A DNA stretch of 64,000 nt from an uncultured Acidobacteriaceae bacterium (GCA_903911925.1 CAIWFH010000058.1:58802-122801), one strand, 5' to 3'. Positions 51,463-61,872 are shown, counted from the stretch's first letter. A program made the numbers and translations. Notes: generated by a model not told the origin, from the letters alone.

Positions 51463-51734
51463 GGGGAACCAGGGATCAGGGATCAGAGATCCGGAGATCA
51501 GCTTTCTGTGGCCTGCGGAGGGGAACAAATCCGCAATGCTATCTACTAAGTTTACCTTTTAAGCGTTAGAATCGCTTGCAACTTCGTTTTCCGGTCAAAA
51601 TGAGCTGCAAGAGGCGCGAGTATCCCGCGCAATCGGCGCCGTGAAATGTGCTGTAACCGGACCGGCCACAGGAGTCGGCCGGGCTGCAACTTTGCTGTGT
51701 ATTTTCCCAGAATCTGCCGCGAGCAGGTGTCTCG

Positions 51735-54700
51735 ATGGCAGGGGCAAGATGGGTTGGGACGAGGCCGCTGGCGGCCGTGCTGCTTCTCTATGCGGCGACG
51801 GTGGTTTTTTCCCAATCGGCTGAGAGCGGCTCGCTGAGCGGCAGGCTGACCGATTTGCACTCAACGCCCGTTGATGGCGCGGCAATCGTGATCCGCAACC
51901 AGGTCACCGGGGTTGAATCGAACACCACAACCGAAAAAAACGGCACATTCCAATTCATAGCGCTGAACCCGGGCGAGTACACTCTGGAGGCCGCGAGCCC
52001 CGCACTCGGCCTTGGCCGCATCGAGGGCGTTGTGGTGGACGCCGGCCGCGAAGCCCGTGTGCAGACGGCCCTGGAGTTTGCATTTCCCCCTCCGCAGCCC
52101 ATTCGCGTGGTCTACCGGGAGATGGAACCGGAAAGGCCCGTGCTGACGGCGATGCTGGAGACTGAACCGCTGCTGACGCAGCACCTTTGGGGTCGCATGG
52201 TGCCAACTCCGGAATGGTTGGTGCCCCGAACTGTTCCCGTTGAACTGGCCGTAACCCTCGACACAGAGAAAATGGAGGCGCTCCTTCTGGGCGGAAGAGC
52301 GCCTCTGGTTCGCGTCCCAGCCGCGGCTGTGGCAGTCGGAGCCGCAACGATGATGGTGAGAGAGCATCTGCCCGGCGGGCACGCGTTTGCCGAAATCGAA
52401 GCGGCGGCTCGCGCCATCCAGACAATGATGCAGTCGCAGATCAGGCTGCCGAGAGTTCCATTGACCGCCGTTCGGAATGTCGAGCCGATAACTGCGGCAG
52501 TGGCAACCACAATGAAGGCCGACCAGTTGCAGGCATTGCCCGCGAGCGGCCGGCGCTGGGAAGACTTTGCGCTGGATACGCCCGCGAAAGAGGCGCGAAT
52601 CGGGACCGAGGGAGAGGAAACCCGGCGCAACACTGCGCGCGAGACGGAAAAGGTGACCGTTGACGGAGCCATCCGGGGGCTGGCATTCGGAGGCAGAACC
52701 GGCTGGATGGGCGGACGCGGAAGCTCAATGGCCGCGTCGGGAGTGAGCGAGGCGGGCATCCAGGAAGTGAGGAGCGCGAACGGGGATGCGGGTGGGGCAG
52801 GCGGCCAGATGAACGTGGAAACCCGGCACGGGACAAACGGATTGCACGGACAGGGGTTTGTCTTTGACCGCCAGAACTCCTGGGGAGCCCGGAATCCATT
52901 TACCCAGTGGGTGCAGGAGACGGCGCCCGCCACGTCGATCACGACGCCGGTGTTCACTGCTGTTCCGTATACGCCTCCAGACCACGAGATCACGTGGGGA
53001 GCCGGGATGGGCAGCCAGATTCGCCGCGACAAACTTTTCTGGTTCAGCGCGCTCGACGGCTTTGAACGCAACGATCCGGGCGTGGCCACGGTGCGGCATC
53101 CCGACCAGTTCTTTGCCCAACCCACGAACGACGAGATACAGGTGCTGGGCGCGCGGCTTGGACTCAGCGGCGTCAACCCGCTGGCAGTTTATTCCGGCAT
53201 GTTGGAGACGCTGGCCGGCCTGCTGGGCCCAGCGCCGCGCACTGCTACACAATGGACGGGCTTCGGTCGCCTCGATTGGGAGGCCGCCGAGCGCCACCGG
53301 TTCACGCTGGAAGGTATTGGGGCGCGCTGGAACTCGGCCGGCGGCGGATTGACCCGCGTTTCAGAGGTGTACGGAAATCACAGTTTTGGGTCGAGCGAGG
53401 CGAGCGAGACCTGGCTTCTTGGCCGCTGGGAGGCATTTCTGACTGCCAACCTGCTGGCGGTGACCCAGGCATCGGCAGGGCGCACGATTCAGGGGGCGCG
53501 GCCCGGTACGCCATCCACTTTTGAGCAGGGCCTGCTGGCTGGGAACCTCTGGGGCCAATTGCCGCAGATCGTGGTGGATTCGCGGTACGGTTTCACAATC
53601 GGCAATCCGGCGCGCTATGGCCAGGGCAGTTATCCCGACGAACATCTGTATCAAGGGCAGGAGTCGCTGGACTGGGTGCGTGGCAGCCTTCTGGTGAAGG
53701 CCGGCCTGAGCGTGAGCCACAACGCCGACGCAACCAGCCTGCTGCTAAACCAGACCGGCACATACCACTACGCCAACGTGGGCAACTTCATCTCGGACGC
53801 GCTGGCGTTTCAGAACTTCGCGGCGGATCCGCTTGACCCGGCTCACCAGCATGGCTGCGACCAGACGGGGAGGGTCTGGCACGATGCGTTGGGCCCGCAG
53901 GGCCGGGGGCCGCTTCCCTGCTATTCGTATTACACGCAGACAGTTGGTCCCGCGGCGTGGCGACTGAGCACCAACGACTGGGCCGGTTACGCGAGCGCGC
54001 AATGGCAGGCGGGCAAGCGCCTGGTTCTCTCTGCCGGGCTGCGCTGGGAGCGCGAGCAACTGCCGCCGCCCATCGCCGCAGTCTTGAATCCGGACCTTCC
54101 GCTGACCCAACGTCTGCCCAGCTTGGGGAACAGTTGGGGGCCGCGCGCCGGGCTGGCCCTGGGGTCGGGAACAAGCCACTGGCCGGTGCTGCGGCTGGGC
54201 TACGGCATGTACTTTGGCCGCACAGAGAACGCCGTGGTGGAGAAGGCGCTGACCCAGACTGGATCACCGAACGGCGACTTGAACCTGTTTATGCGGCCGA
54301 CGAGTGACTTGCCAAACTACGGCGGTGGGTCGCCGCCGTTCCCCTCGGTTCTTGCCGGTCTGCCAGGAACCGTGGTGAAGCCTGGAGCGGTTGAGTTTGC
54401 TCCTGAGTTTCGCAACCCTGAGATTCACCAGGGCATGGTGGCGCTGGAAGAGAGGCTCCCGGGCCACCTGGAGGTGACGGCCAGCGCGCAGGTGAGCCTG
54501 GGCCGCAGGCTGCCCATCTCGATGGATACGAACTTCGATCCGGCGGTGAACCCGGGCACGATTACTTACGATGTGAAAGACTCCACCGGCGCGGGACCGA
54601 TCAAGAGCGCGCAGATTACCGTTCCCTTCTACGCGTCCCGGCCCGACTCGGGAACTTCCGGCAGGCTCAACGGGAACTATCAGCAGATTGCGGAATTGGT

Positions 54701-55451
54701 GAGCAGGGCCAACTCAACCTATGAGGCGGCGGCGCTGAAAGTGGTGCGCTACGGCCGCCGGGGATTGAGCCTGCACGCCGGCTATACCTATGCGCACGCC
54801 ATGGACTGGAACCCCAACATGAGCTCGCAGGTGGCGGGCAGCGACGTGCTGGACCCAGCCGACTTCCGCCTGGAATACGGCACAAGCGACTTGGACATTC
54901 GCCACTCGGCCTCGGTCATGGCGATCTACGAGACTCCGTGGAAGCTGCACAACCTGGCCGGAAAGCTGGCCAACAGGTGGATGGCGTCGGGAGTCGGGTA
55001 TTTCCATAGCGGACGGCCTTACACCATGCGCACCTCGGGTTGGCTGGCCGCGGAGTACACCAGCAGCGGAGAACTGGTTGAGGCCCTGGCGACGGGAATG
55101 AACGGCTCGGGCGGCGACAACCGCGTTTACGGCGTGGGCCGCAACACCTACCGCTATCCGCAGACCTGGAAGGCCGACGTGCGGCTGGGCAAGCGCTTCA
55201 GCCTGGGAGAGATGCGCGAAGTGGATCTGCTGGCCGAGAGCTTCAACCTCTTCAACCACCAGAACGTGACGGAACTGGAGACAACTGGCTACTACATCGA
55301 AAGAGGCTCGTCGGCCAGCGATTCGCCCACGCTCAACTTCCTCAACGGGCTCAAGACAGATACGACAGCCTTTGGCATGCCGCTGAACATCAATGCGACC
55401 AATTTCTACCGCGAGCGGGAGATCCAATTTGGGTTGAGAATGCGGTTTTGA
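51735..55451 (+). CDS. Oar-like TonB-dependent receptor with carboxypeptidase-regulatory domain
   Basis: 1238 residues from ATG 51735; no strong ribosome site, but a good signal peptide (about residues 10-27) supports the start. Residues 32-110 are a carboxypeptidase-regulatory Ig-like domain (SLSGRLTDLHSTPVDGAAIVI, GTFQFIALNPGEYTLEA). A plug-like region is followed by a long beta-barrel rich in aromatic beta-strands (for example LFWFSALDGF, YAHAMDWNPNMSS), ending in an aromatic C-terminus (FGLRMRF), as outer-membrane barrels require. It probably takes up glycans or peptides; substrate unknown. Convergent with the DUF1080 gene. Confidence 0.88.
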   Translation: MAGARWVGTRPLAAVLLLYAATVVFSQSAESGSLSGRLTDLHSTPVDGAAIVIRNQVTGVESNTTTEKNGTFQFIALNPGEYTLEAASPALGLGRIEGVVVDAGREARVQTALEFAFPPPQPIRVVYREMEPERPVLTAMLETEPLLTQHLWGRMVPTPEWLVPRTVPVELAVTLDTEKMEALLLGGRAPLVRVPAAAVAVGAATMMVREHLPGGHAFAEIEAAARAIQTMMQSQIRLPRVPLTAVRNVEPITAAVATTMKADQLQALPASGRRWEDFALDTPAKEARIGTEGEETRRNTARETEKVTVDGAIRGLAFGGRTGWMGGRGSSMAASGVSEAGIQEVRSANGDAGGAGGQMNVETRHGTNGLHGQGFVFDRQNSWGARNPFTQWVQETAPATSITTPVFTAVPYTPPDHEITWGAGMGSQIRRDKLFWFSALDGFERNDPGVATVRHPDQFFAQPTNDEIQVLGARLGLSGVNPLAVYSGMLETLAGLLGPAPRTATQWTGFGRLDWEAAERHRFTLEGIGARWNSAGGGLTRVSEVYGNHSFGSSEASETWLLGRWEAFLTANLLAVTQASAGRTIQGARPGTPSTFEQGLLAGNLWGQLPQIVVDSRYGFTIGNPARYGQGSYPDEHLYQGQESLDWVRGSLLVKAGLSVSHNADATSLLLNQTGTYHYANVGNFISDALAFQNFAADPLDPAHQHGCDQTGRVWHDALGPQGRGPLPCYSYYTQTVGPAAWRLSTNDWAGYASAQWQAGKRLVLSAGLRWEREQLPPPIAAVLNPDLPLTQRLPSLGNSWGPRAGLALGSGTSHWPVLRLGYGMYFGRTENAVVEKALTQTGSPNGDLNLFMRPTSDLPNYGGGSPPFPSVLAGLPGTVVKPGAVEFAPEFRNPEIHQGMVALEERLPGHLEVTASAQVSLGRRLPISMDTNFDPAVNPGTITYDVKDSTGAGPIKSAQITVPFYASRPDSGTSGRLNGNYQQIAELVSRANSTYEAAALKVVRYGRRGLSLHAGYTYAHAMDWNPNMSSQVAGSDVLDPADFRLEYGTSDLDIRHSASVMAIYETPWKLHNLAGKLANRWMASGVGYFHSGRPYTMRTSGWLAAEYTSSGELVEALATGMNGSGGDNRVYGVGRNTYRYPQTWKADVRLGKRFSLGEMREVDLLAESFNLFNHQNVTELETTGYYIERGSSASDSPTLNFLNGLKTDTTAFGMPLNINATNFYREREIQFGLRMRF

Positions 55452-55786
55452 CGTTGGTAAGTCCTTTGTTTTGCGGGGTCAAAACGGGTTTTTTCTGCAT
55501 AATCCTTTTATTTTCTGGTGGTTGCGGCAAAAGCGGGGGAGGGGGTGGGGTAAAACGACTTGGGGGTACGAACCGGTCTGGGTTTGGGCTTCTTCTGCTA
55601 CAAAACGATTGTGCGCCAATGGGCGTTAATTATCTGCAAGGCGGCGATAACAATTCCGGGTCTGAGAATCCAGACCTGGGCAATCTGCCAAGCTCATTGG
55701 CCGGTGAAGTGTGGCAAGTCGTCCGGCCGGTTCCGCGCGCAAGGAGTGCTTTCCGGTGCGCTACGATTCCAGAAACAACTCCCGAT
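55452..55786. other. Intergenic region after the TonB receptor
   Basis: About 335 bp between convergent genes. No supported gene. A degenerate palindrome (GGTCTG...CAGACC, 55659-55676) resembles the A-type hairpin but matches it poorly. A short T-rich run follows the receptor stop (55480-55515). Confidence 0.45.
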
Positions 55787-56767
55787 CTACTTTGCCGGCG
55801 TGATCACGATGTTGCGGAACCTGACTTCGCCCTTTTCGCCGCCTTGCAAATAGATAGGCCCGGGCAGTTCCTCATAGCTGTTTAACGCCCCGCCGGTGAT
55901 GCCCGGTATCTCCTGGTCGTTGACCACCGTCGTTCCGTTCTGCACGACCGTGACGCGGCGGCCGACGAGCGTGATGTCGTATGTCTGCCACACGTCGGGG
56001 CTGCGCGGCAGTTCCGGCTTGGGCGCGATGAAGCCGTAAATCGCCCCCGTGTGATGAACTTCCGACTCCGCCTGCGACTCTGTTTCAACTTGCGTCTCAT
56101 AGCGCCCGCGCAGGTATACGCCGCTGTTGGCTTCCTTGCCGCAATTGAATTCGATGTGCAGCTTGAAGTCCATGAAGGCGAGGTCGCTGATGAGCTCGGG
56201 GCTCTGGCCTGGCTTGACCAGGTTGCCGCCTTCGACCTTCCAATCGGGCGGCCCCGGCCTGCTCATCTTCCATCCGGCCAGGTCTTTGCCGTTGAAGAGC
56301 TTCACGGGCTTTCCCCACTCCGGCGCCTTGGCCCGCGTCAGCGAGGGCGCGCGCACTCCGACCCACTTCCACGGCGCTCCATCCGGTCCGGTTGCGGTTC
56401 CTGCCAGCGACTTTCCGTTCAATATTCCGTGAAAGACCAGATCGGTCTTGCTGCCTTCCTCTTCCTTCGGCGAAACGAACGTCACACTTTTCCCATGAAT
56501 CTCGATCTTCGGCAACGGACGAGCATTTCCCCAGCGGCCTACAAACTGCGCGCTCACCTTGCCGCCCTTCTCCGCGATCTCAATCCACGAGGGCAACTCC
56601 CGGTCCGGCGCGGTAACCGTCAAATCCCAGCGCCCCAACAACGGCTTGATCGCTGCAGCCTCCGCCGCGCCTCCGCCCTTCCCCGTTCCTACCGATTGCG
56701 GAAAAGACAACGCAGGCGCAAAAGCCAAAACGATTGCTGCCGCTAGAAACACTCGATTTATCTTCAC
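55787..56767 (-). CDS. DUF1080-type exported protein, possible 3-keto-glycoside hydrolase
   Basis: 326 residues from GTG 56767 (AAAGGGG about ten bases upstream); a TTG three codons earlier abuts the ribosome site. A signal peptide (MKINRVFLAAAIVLAFAPALS) precedes an N-terminal beta-domain (LGRWDLTV..., WIEIAEKGGKVSAQF) and the concanavalin-like DUF1080 fold: LFNGKDLAGWKM, FMDFKLHIEFNCGKEANSGVYLRG and WQTYDITLVGRRVTV. Characterised relatives hydrolyse 3-keto-disaccharides. The Tat-exported Gfo/Idh/MocA gene immediately upstream would make such keto-sugars. Confidence 0.85.
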   Translation of the reverse strand: MKINRVFLAAAIVLAFAPALSFPQSVGTGKGGGAAEAAAIKPLLGRWDLTVTAPDRELPSWIEIAEKGGKVSAQFVGRWGNARPLPKIEIHGKSVTFVSPKEEEGSKTDLVFHGILNGKSLAGTATGPDGAPWKWVGVRAPSLTRAKAPEWGKPVKLFNGKDLAGWKMSRPGPPDWKVEGGNLVKPGQSPELISDLAFMDFKLHIEFNCGKEANSGVYLRGRYETQVETESQAESEVHHTGAIYGFIAPKPELPRSPDVWQTYDITLVGRRVTVVQNGTTVVNDQEIPGITGGALNSYEELPGPIYLQGGEKGEVRFRNIVITPAK

Positions 56768-56812
56768 GAGATTCAAACCCCTTTCCCGGGCCGTGCTTGA
56801 CCATTATCTGTC

Positions 56813-58171
56813 TTACGAGATCGACTTGATTTCGCCCGTTGCCTCATCCCAGGCCACCCGCGATTTGCGGAAGTAAGACTCGTTGGCCATGTGGCAGGCA
56901 AGCGCGGCATGGTGGCCGAACACCGCATCCTGCACCACCGGTTTGCGAGACCGCACCGATTGGAAGAAGTTCCACAAATGCGGCTTCAAATCGTCATAGT
57001 CGTCGCTGGTATAGCTGATGCCCTGATCCACCGTCTCTTTTCCAGGCACGGGGTCATGCTCCGCGTGCCATGCCTGCTCGTACTCTTTACGCATCTTGGC
57101 CGGGAACGAGCCGGAATAGTAGCTCGGAGAAACATCCACGCCCTGCTGCGCCGAGAACTTTACGCTCGATCCGCGATACTCGAGCGTTCCCTTCGAGCCC
57201 ATGAAGGTGGTGACCTCGGGCGTTGCGCATCCCAGGCTGAGGCGGACATACACGGGGATCTCTCCGTACTGGAACAGCACCGTATGCACGTCGGGCATGT
57301 TGCGCCCATCTTTCCAGCGATAGATGCCGCCCATGGCGGAGGCCTGCCGGGGAGCCTCGTTAATGCCCATCACAAACTGCATTCCGCTGATCAGGTGCAC
57401 CATCAGGTCTCCGGCAACGCCGGTGCCGTACTCACGCCAGCAGCGCCAGCGCGCAAAGGCATAGGGGTCGAAGGCCTTTTTGGGAGCCGTACCCAGCCAG
57501 GTATCCCAGTCCAGATTCGCGGGCGAGAGATCAGGCGGAGGCGGATACTCCCATGCGCCGGTGGGGTCGTTGCGTCCGAAGGTCATTTCCACCAGGTTCA
57601 GATCGCCGATGACTCCCTGCGCCAGCAGGTCTTTCGCCTTGGCAGAGACCACCGAACTAGTACGCTGCGCGCCGATCTGGACGATCCGGTCGCTCTTTTT
57701 CTGGGCCGCTACCATCGCCATCCCGTCGGCGGCGCTGTGCGACATGGGCTTCTCGCAATACACGTCTTTGCCGGCTGCGATGGCGTCAACAACTACCTGC
57801 TTATGCCAGTGATCGGGCACGGCCACAATGATCGCGTCAATGTCTTTTGCGTCGAGCAGTTCCTTGTAGCGGCGCGTGGTGCGGATAGGCCTGCCGACGA
57901 TCTCTTTTGCCAAGTCGTGCCGGCCATCGTAGAGGTCAGCGGCGGCCACGCACTCCACTCCGGGCAACTGAACAGCAGTCGTCAGCAGCCCGCTCCCTTC
58001 CATGCCCACTCCGACAATTCCGAAGCGAATCCGGTCGCTGGGAGCTACGGTTTGGCCGGCGGCGAACAAAGGCGCCGGCTCGAGGAGAGTTGAGCCAGCT
58101 ACGAGGGACGCGCCCGCGGCTCCAGCCGAGGCGCGGAGAAATGCGCGGCGAGAAAAATTGGCCTTGTTCAT
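56813..58171 (-). CDS. Tat-exported Gfo/Idh/MocA-family oxidoreductase
   Basis: 452 residues with TAGGA seven bases before ATG 58171. Tat signal FSRRAFLRASAGAAG. Rossmann motif IRFGIVGVGMEGSGL, YCEKPMSHSAADGMA and an active-site-like YGTGVAGDLMVHLISGM helix in the C-terminal domain. Likely oxidises a glycoside, perhaps at C3. It is 45 bp upstream of the DUF1080 gene in the same direction, so the two probably form one operon making and cleaving keto-glycosides. Confidence 0.92.
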   Translation of the reverse strand: MNKANFSRRAFLRASAGAAGASLVAGSTLLEPAPLFAAGQTVAPSDRIRFGIVGVGMEGSGLLTTAVQLPGVECVAAADLYDGRHDLAKEIVGRPIRTTRRYKELLDAKDIDAIIVAVPDHWHKQVVVDAIAAGKDVYCEKPMSHSAADGMAMVAAQKKSDRIVQIGAQRTSSVVSAKAKDLLAQGVIGDLNLVEMTFGRNDPTGAWEYPPPPDLSPANLDWDTWLGTAPKKAFDPYAFARWRCWREYGTGVAGDLMVHLISGMQFVMGINEAPRQASAMGGIYRWKDGRNMPDVHTVLFQYGEIPVYVRLSLGCATPEVTTFMGSKGTLEYRGSSVKFSAQQGVDVSPSYYSGSFPAKMRKEYEQAWHAEHDPVPGKETVDQGISYTSDDYDDLKPHLWNFFQSVRSRKPVVQDAVFGHHAALACHMANESYFRKSRVAWDEATGEIKSIS

Positions 58172-58520
58172 GCCTTCATCCTATTTCCGGGGATTGGTGC
58201 GTTCCCCTGTTCAAGTCAGGCGCCCGGCGCTATCCGCAGGCGGTCTGGAGAGACCAAGGCGCCGGGCGGGCCGGTGGATGTGAGCGATTGTACTCCCGGC
58301 GCATGAGGGTCTTCCGCGCCGATCATTCGCCGGAAGCCGCGCACCCAGATTAACTGGGGCAGGATGGCCCAGGTGTGCGTGGGAGTCAGACTTGGCGGGT
58401 TGGCGCACGCTTCGCGTGCATTGGCGAGTTGGCAGGCTGGCGGGGCCTCGAGGGGGAACGGGCTTTATCTTTGTTGGCGGCGACGCGAGAGGGCGACTGT
58501 TACAAAGGCGTGGCTGAGAC
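58172..58520. other. Region upstream of the Gfo/Idh/MocA gene
   Basis: About 350 bp without a supported gene. A GC-rich hairpin GCACGC-TTC-GCGTGC (58405-58419) lies within short runs of TGGCG repeats. The promoter for the gene at 58171 is expected here, but no clean -35/-10 pair was seen. Confidence 0.4.
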
Positions 58521-59057
58521 CTATCCCTCGACAACGGCGAAGTAGTCGGCTACCTGCTGCCAGTTGTCTACGCGGACGAAGCCGGTGGCGGCGAGGTTGT
58601 GGGGGGCGGAGTAGAGGAGGCCCTGGCCTTCGAAACGGAGCAGGTTCCGGGGCAGGTCGTCGATGAGATAGTCGGCGCGGAGGATGGACTTGTTGCCGCA
58701 GAAGACGTAGTTGGTGGGCGGGATGAATGGGAAGTGGCGCTGGAGCCAGCGGTACTTGGAGCCGAGCGAGTTAGGGACGGTCATGGCCTGGGTGGCGATG
58801 TAGATTTCAAAGCGCTCGGAGAGGGATTTGAGCACGTCCTGGGCGCCGGAGATGAGGGCCAGGTCTTCGAAAAAGTCTTCAGCGTGAAAGAACTCGCGCA
58901 ATTGCTCCTGGCGGTCGAGGGGCGCAATCTCCCAAAGGGCTTTGCCGGCCAGGTCATCGGGGGTTACGGCTTCATCGAAGGTCTGGTTATAGCGGCGCAG
59001 GTACTCGGCCAGGGTGTCGGCCATGACCTCATCCATATCCACACAGATACGCTGCAT
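58521..59057 (-). CDS. 5'(3')-deoxyribonucleotidase-like HAD phosphatase
   Basis: 178 residues with CGGAG about eight bases before ATG 59057. The HAD nucleophile motif is RICVDMDEVMADTL, followed by IYIATQAMTVPN (motif II-like Thr) and ADYLIDDLPRNL (motif III/IV acidic pair), all matching bacterial 5'(3')-deoxyribonucleotidases. It should dephosphorylate (deoxy)nucleoside monophosphates. It starts 2 bp after the zinc-ribbon gene stop, so the two are in one operon. Confidence 0.9.
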   Translation of the reverse strand: MQRICVDMDEVMADTLAEYLRRYNQTFDEAVTPDDLAGKALWEIAPLDRQEQLREFFHAEDFFEDLALISGAQDVLKSLSERFEIYIATQAMTVPNSLGSKYRWLQRHFPFIPPTNYVFCGNKSILRADYLIDDLPRNLLRFEGQGLLYSAPHNLAATGFVRVDNWQQVADYFAVVEG

Positions 59058-59059
59058 GG

Positions 59060-59872
59060 CTATTCTCCGGCGTGGGATTTGCGGATGGCGCGGCCGGAGT
59101 TGGCGGCGGGGTCGGGCTTTGGCGGCGGCGGTGGCGGGGCCATGGCCGGGTCCCAGTAGAGCAGGCGGCCGCAACTGTCGCAGGTGAGCAGCTGGCCCTC
59201 GCGGAGTTGGTTCCACGTCTGGGGGCGGACGCCCATGCGGCAGCCGGTGCACTGCTGATTATCTGCGCGGGCGAGGCCGGTGCCGCGGGAGCCGCTGAGA
59301 CGGTCGTAGCGGACAAGATACTCGGCGTCAATGCCTTGACGGAGGGATTCAGACTCGGCGGCAAAGGTAGCCAGCTCGGCGTTGTACTCCTTTTGGCGAA
59401 GGGCGGCGCGGGCGCGGGTTTTGTCGAGGGCTCCGGAAAGCATCTCCACCTGGGCGCGGGCGGCGGAGAGGGCGGTCTCAAGAGCATCAGTGCGCTCAAG
59501 GCTGCCGAAGGCTTCGTTGTCGAGACGTTCAATCTCGGCGTCGGCGAAGCGGATTTCGTGTTCCATGGCTTCAGCCTGTGCGGGGGTGGTGACGGAATCG
59601 AGCTGGGTGCGGAAGCGGGCGGCTTTCTGGCGGTGGCCGGCGATCTCACGCTCGAGCCTGGTGCGGAGCGTGTCTTCGTGGCTGAGAGAGGCCGAGGTTT
59701 CGGCGGCTTTGCGCTCGGCGGCGGTGAGTTCGGAGGCGGCCTGGGCGATCTCAGCGGGCAGGGCGCGCAGGGCCTGGGTGATGCGGGCGCGCTCCAGATC
59801 TACCTCTTGCAGCTTTACGAGATGTTCAATATGCGGTTGCATCCGTGGATTGAAGTCTACGGCATTGGGCAT
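59060..59872 (-). CDS. Coiled-coil protein with C4 zinc ribbon (CdsZ-type)
   Basis: 270 residues from ATG 59872 (or ATG 59842). A long coiled coil spans about residues 15-195, with [23 protein letters not shown] typical of the family. The C-terminus has two CxxC knuckles: [16 protein letters not shown] and [10 protein letters not shown], as in the C4-type zinc ribbon (DUF164/CdsZ) proteins. A proline-rich tail follows. Function in bacteria is not well defined. Same strand as the nucleotidase; 125 bp from the divergent AsmA-like gene. Confidence 0.9.
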   Translation of the reverse strand: MPNAVDFNPRMQPHIEHLVKLQEVDLERARITQALRALPAEIAQAASELTAAERKAAETSASLSHEDTLRTRLEREIAGHRQKAARFRTQLDSVTTPAQAEAMEHEIRFADAEIERLDNEAFGSLERTDALETALSAARAQVEMLSGALDKTRARAALRQKEYNAELATFAAESESLRQGIDAEYLVRYDRLSGSRGTGLARADNQQCTGCRMGVRPQTWNQLREGQLLTCDSCGRLLYWDPAMAPPPPPPKPDPAANSGRAIRKSHAGE

Positions 59873-59997
59873 GGGTTGCGAAAATGGGGCGGCTTTGCGG
59901 GCGCGAAGCGGCTGGCGGGTTTATTCCCGGATGTGTTGCATAGAACAGGATTCCGTAGAAAGCCTCTGCGACAATAGAAGCGAATCGGGGGGCGGAT

Positions 59998-61683
59998 GTG
60001 ACTGAAGACCGGGCATCCTTCTGGAAGAGACACAGGTGGCTCATATGGACTGCAAGCGGGCTGCTGCTGGGGTTGGCGGCGGTTGCCGTGGTGTTGACGG
60101 TGCTGGCCCACCGCGCGCAGCCGTATCTGCGGGCTCGCATTGTGGAGGAACTGGAAGAGCATTTCCACGCGCGGGTGGAGTTGGACAGCTTCAGCATCTC
60201 GCTGCGGAAGGGGCTTTGGGCCGAGGGCAAAGGGCTGCGGATATGGCCTCCGGCGCAGGTGGAAGGGGTGACCGTGCCAGGGGCGGGCGGGCCGCTGCTG
60301 AGCCTGGATGAATTTAGGTTTCACACGGCGCTCAATTATGAGCCGGGCAAACCGATTCGGATCTCGGTGGTTCAGCTGAAGGGGATGCATATCGCGATGC
60401 CGCCCAAATCGCACTTTGGGCGCGCCGCAGTCACGACGGCAGGCCCCGGGAAGTCAATGGTTCATTTTCAGGTGGACGAGTTGGATTGCACGGATGCCGA
60501 ACTTGTGATGGGAACCAGCAAGCCGGGCAAGCTGCCGTTGAATTTTGCCATTAAGCACTTCAAGCTGACCGGCATCGGGGCAGGCGGACCGATCCACCCC
60601 AAGGACGGAGACCTGTCCTCGGGGGCCCCGGCGATGGGCTTTGACGCGGAACTGACCAACCCTCGGCCGGTGGGTACGATTCACTCGACGGGCTTCTTTG
60701 GGCCGTGGAAGGTGGCCGACCCGGGCGAGAGCGCGATTACAGGGGACTATCGCTTTGACCATGCGGACCTGGCGATATTCAACGGCATTGCGGGAATTCT
60801 GAATTCGACGGGCCATTACCAGGGCACGCTGCGCGAACTGGTTGCGGATGGGGACGCCGATGTGGCGGATTTCAGGCTGACGCATTTCGGCAATCCCATG
60901 CCGCTGCGCACGCACTTTCACGCGCGAGTGGACGGGACGAACGGCGACACGTGGCTGGAGCCGGTGGATGCGATGCTGGGCCACTCTCACTTTACGGCGC
61001 AGGGGCAAATCGTGCGGGTTCCGGCATCGGACGCTCCGGGGGCGCCGAGCCTGGGGCACGATATTGCGCTGACCATCCATGTGGACAAAGCGCGGATTGA
61101 GGACTTCACGCAACTGGCCTGCGCGCCGCGGCGAACCACGCCTCTGCTTACCGGCGATGTTGCGGTGAAGGCGAATCTGCACGTTCCGCCGGGACCCGTG
61201 CCGGTTCACCAGAAGATGACGCTGGCGGGGACATTCACGCTGGACCAGGTGCAGTTTACGAGCGAAAAGATTCAGAAGTGGATTGAGGAACTGAGCCTGC
61301 GCGGGCAAGGGCGGCCGGGCGATGTGAAGACCACCGATGCGGCCACCTTGCGCTCGCGGATGGAGGGGACGTTCAAGCTGGGCGGCGGGGTGATGGCTCT
61401 GCCGGCGCTGCGATACACGGTGCCGGGAGCGGACATCCAACTGAAGGGGACTTATGGCGTGGAGGGGGGCGCGCTGGACTTTGCCGGGACGGTGAAGCTG
61501 GATGCCCCGGTGTCAAAGGCGGTGGGCGGCTGGAAAGGGCTGCTGTTGAAGCCGGCCGACCGGTTCTTCAAGAAAGACGGAGCGGGGACCATGGTTCCCA
61601 TCCACATTGAGGGAACACGCGAAGAGCCGAAGTTTGGGATCGATTTCGACCGGATGAAGGGGAAGCCGGAGGACCGAAATTAG
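59998..61683 (+). CDS. AsmA-like envelope protein
   Basis: 561 residues from GTG 59998. One N-terminal membrane helix (LIWTASGLLLGLAAVAVVLTV), then a long beta-rich periplasmic region: RIVEELEEHFHARVELDSFSI at the start of the AsmA-like domain, FRFHTALNYEP, and a C-terminal AsmA_2 section (ATLRSRMEGTFKLGGGVMALPALRYTVPGA, in part). Relatives form lipid-conducting bridges or help outer-membrane assembly. This one is short for an AsmA/TamB-type protein. It stands alone between divergent and GH13 genes. Confidence 0.85.
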   Translation: MTEDRASFWKRHRWLIWTASGLLLGLAAVAVVLTVLAHRAQPYLRARIVEELEEHFHARVELDSFSISLRKGLWAEGKGLRIWPPAQVEGVTVPGAGGPLLSLDEFRFHTALNYEPGKPIRISVVQLKGMHIAMPPKSHFGRAAVTTAGPGKSMVHFQVDELDCTDAELVMGTSKPGKLPLNFAIKHFKLTGIGAGGPIHPKDGDLSSGAPAMGFDAELTNPRPVGTIHSTGFFGPWKVADPGESAITGDYRFDHADLAIFNGIAGILNSTGHYQGTLRELVADGDADVADFRLTHFGNPMPLRTHFHARVDGTNGDTWLEPVDAMLGHSHFTAQGQIVRVPASDAPGAPSLGHDIALTIHVDKARIEDFTQLACAPRRTTPLLTGDVAVKANLHVPPGPVPVHQKMTLAGTFTLDQVQFTSEKIQKWIEELSLRGQGRPGDVKTTDAATLRSRMEGTFKLGGGVMALPALRYTVPGADIQLKGTYGVEGGALDFAGTVKLDAPVSKAVGGWKGLLLKPADRFFKKDGAGTMVPIHIEGTREEPKFGIDFDRMKGKPEDRN

Positions 61684-61872
61684 AGTTCTGTTCGACGGGC
61701 TTGCCGCGGAACCGGCATCTCATACTACAGTTGCAACTGAAATCTATAGGGACCAGGTTGCGACGACCCTGGGCCGAAGGCTGCGCAGAGTCTGGCCTTG
61801 GGGATGAAGCCCGGGTTCCCTCAAGGACACGCGATCTAAAACTGTGGTACCGATCGACACGAGGAGATCCAA

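Noticed and set aside
55656..55680. Seventh copy of the A-type hairpin
   Set aside because: Only six core pairs and poor match to the conserved frame; not counted as a copy.
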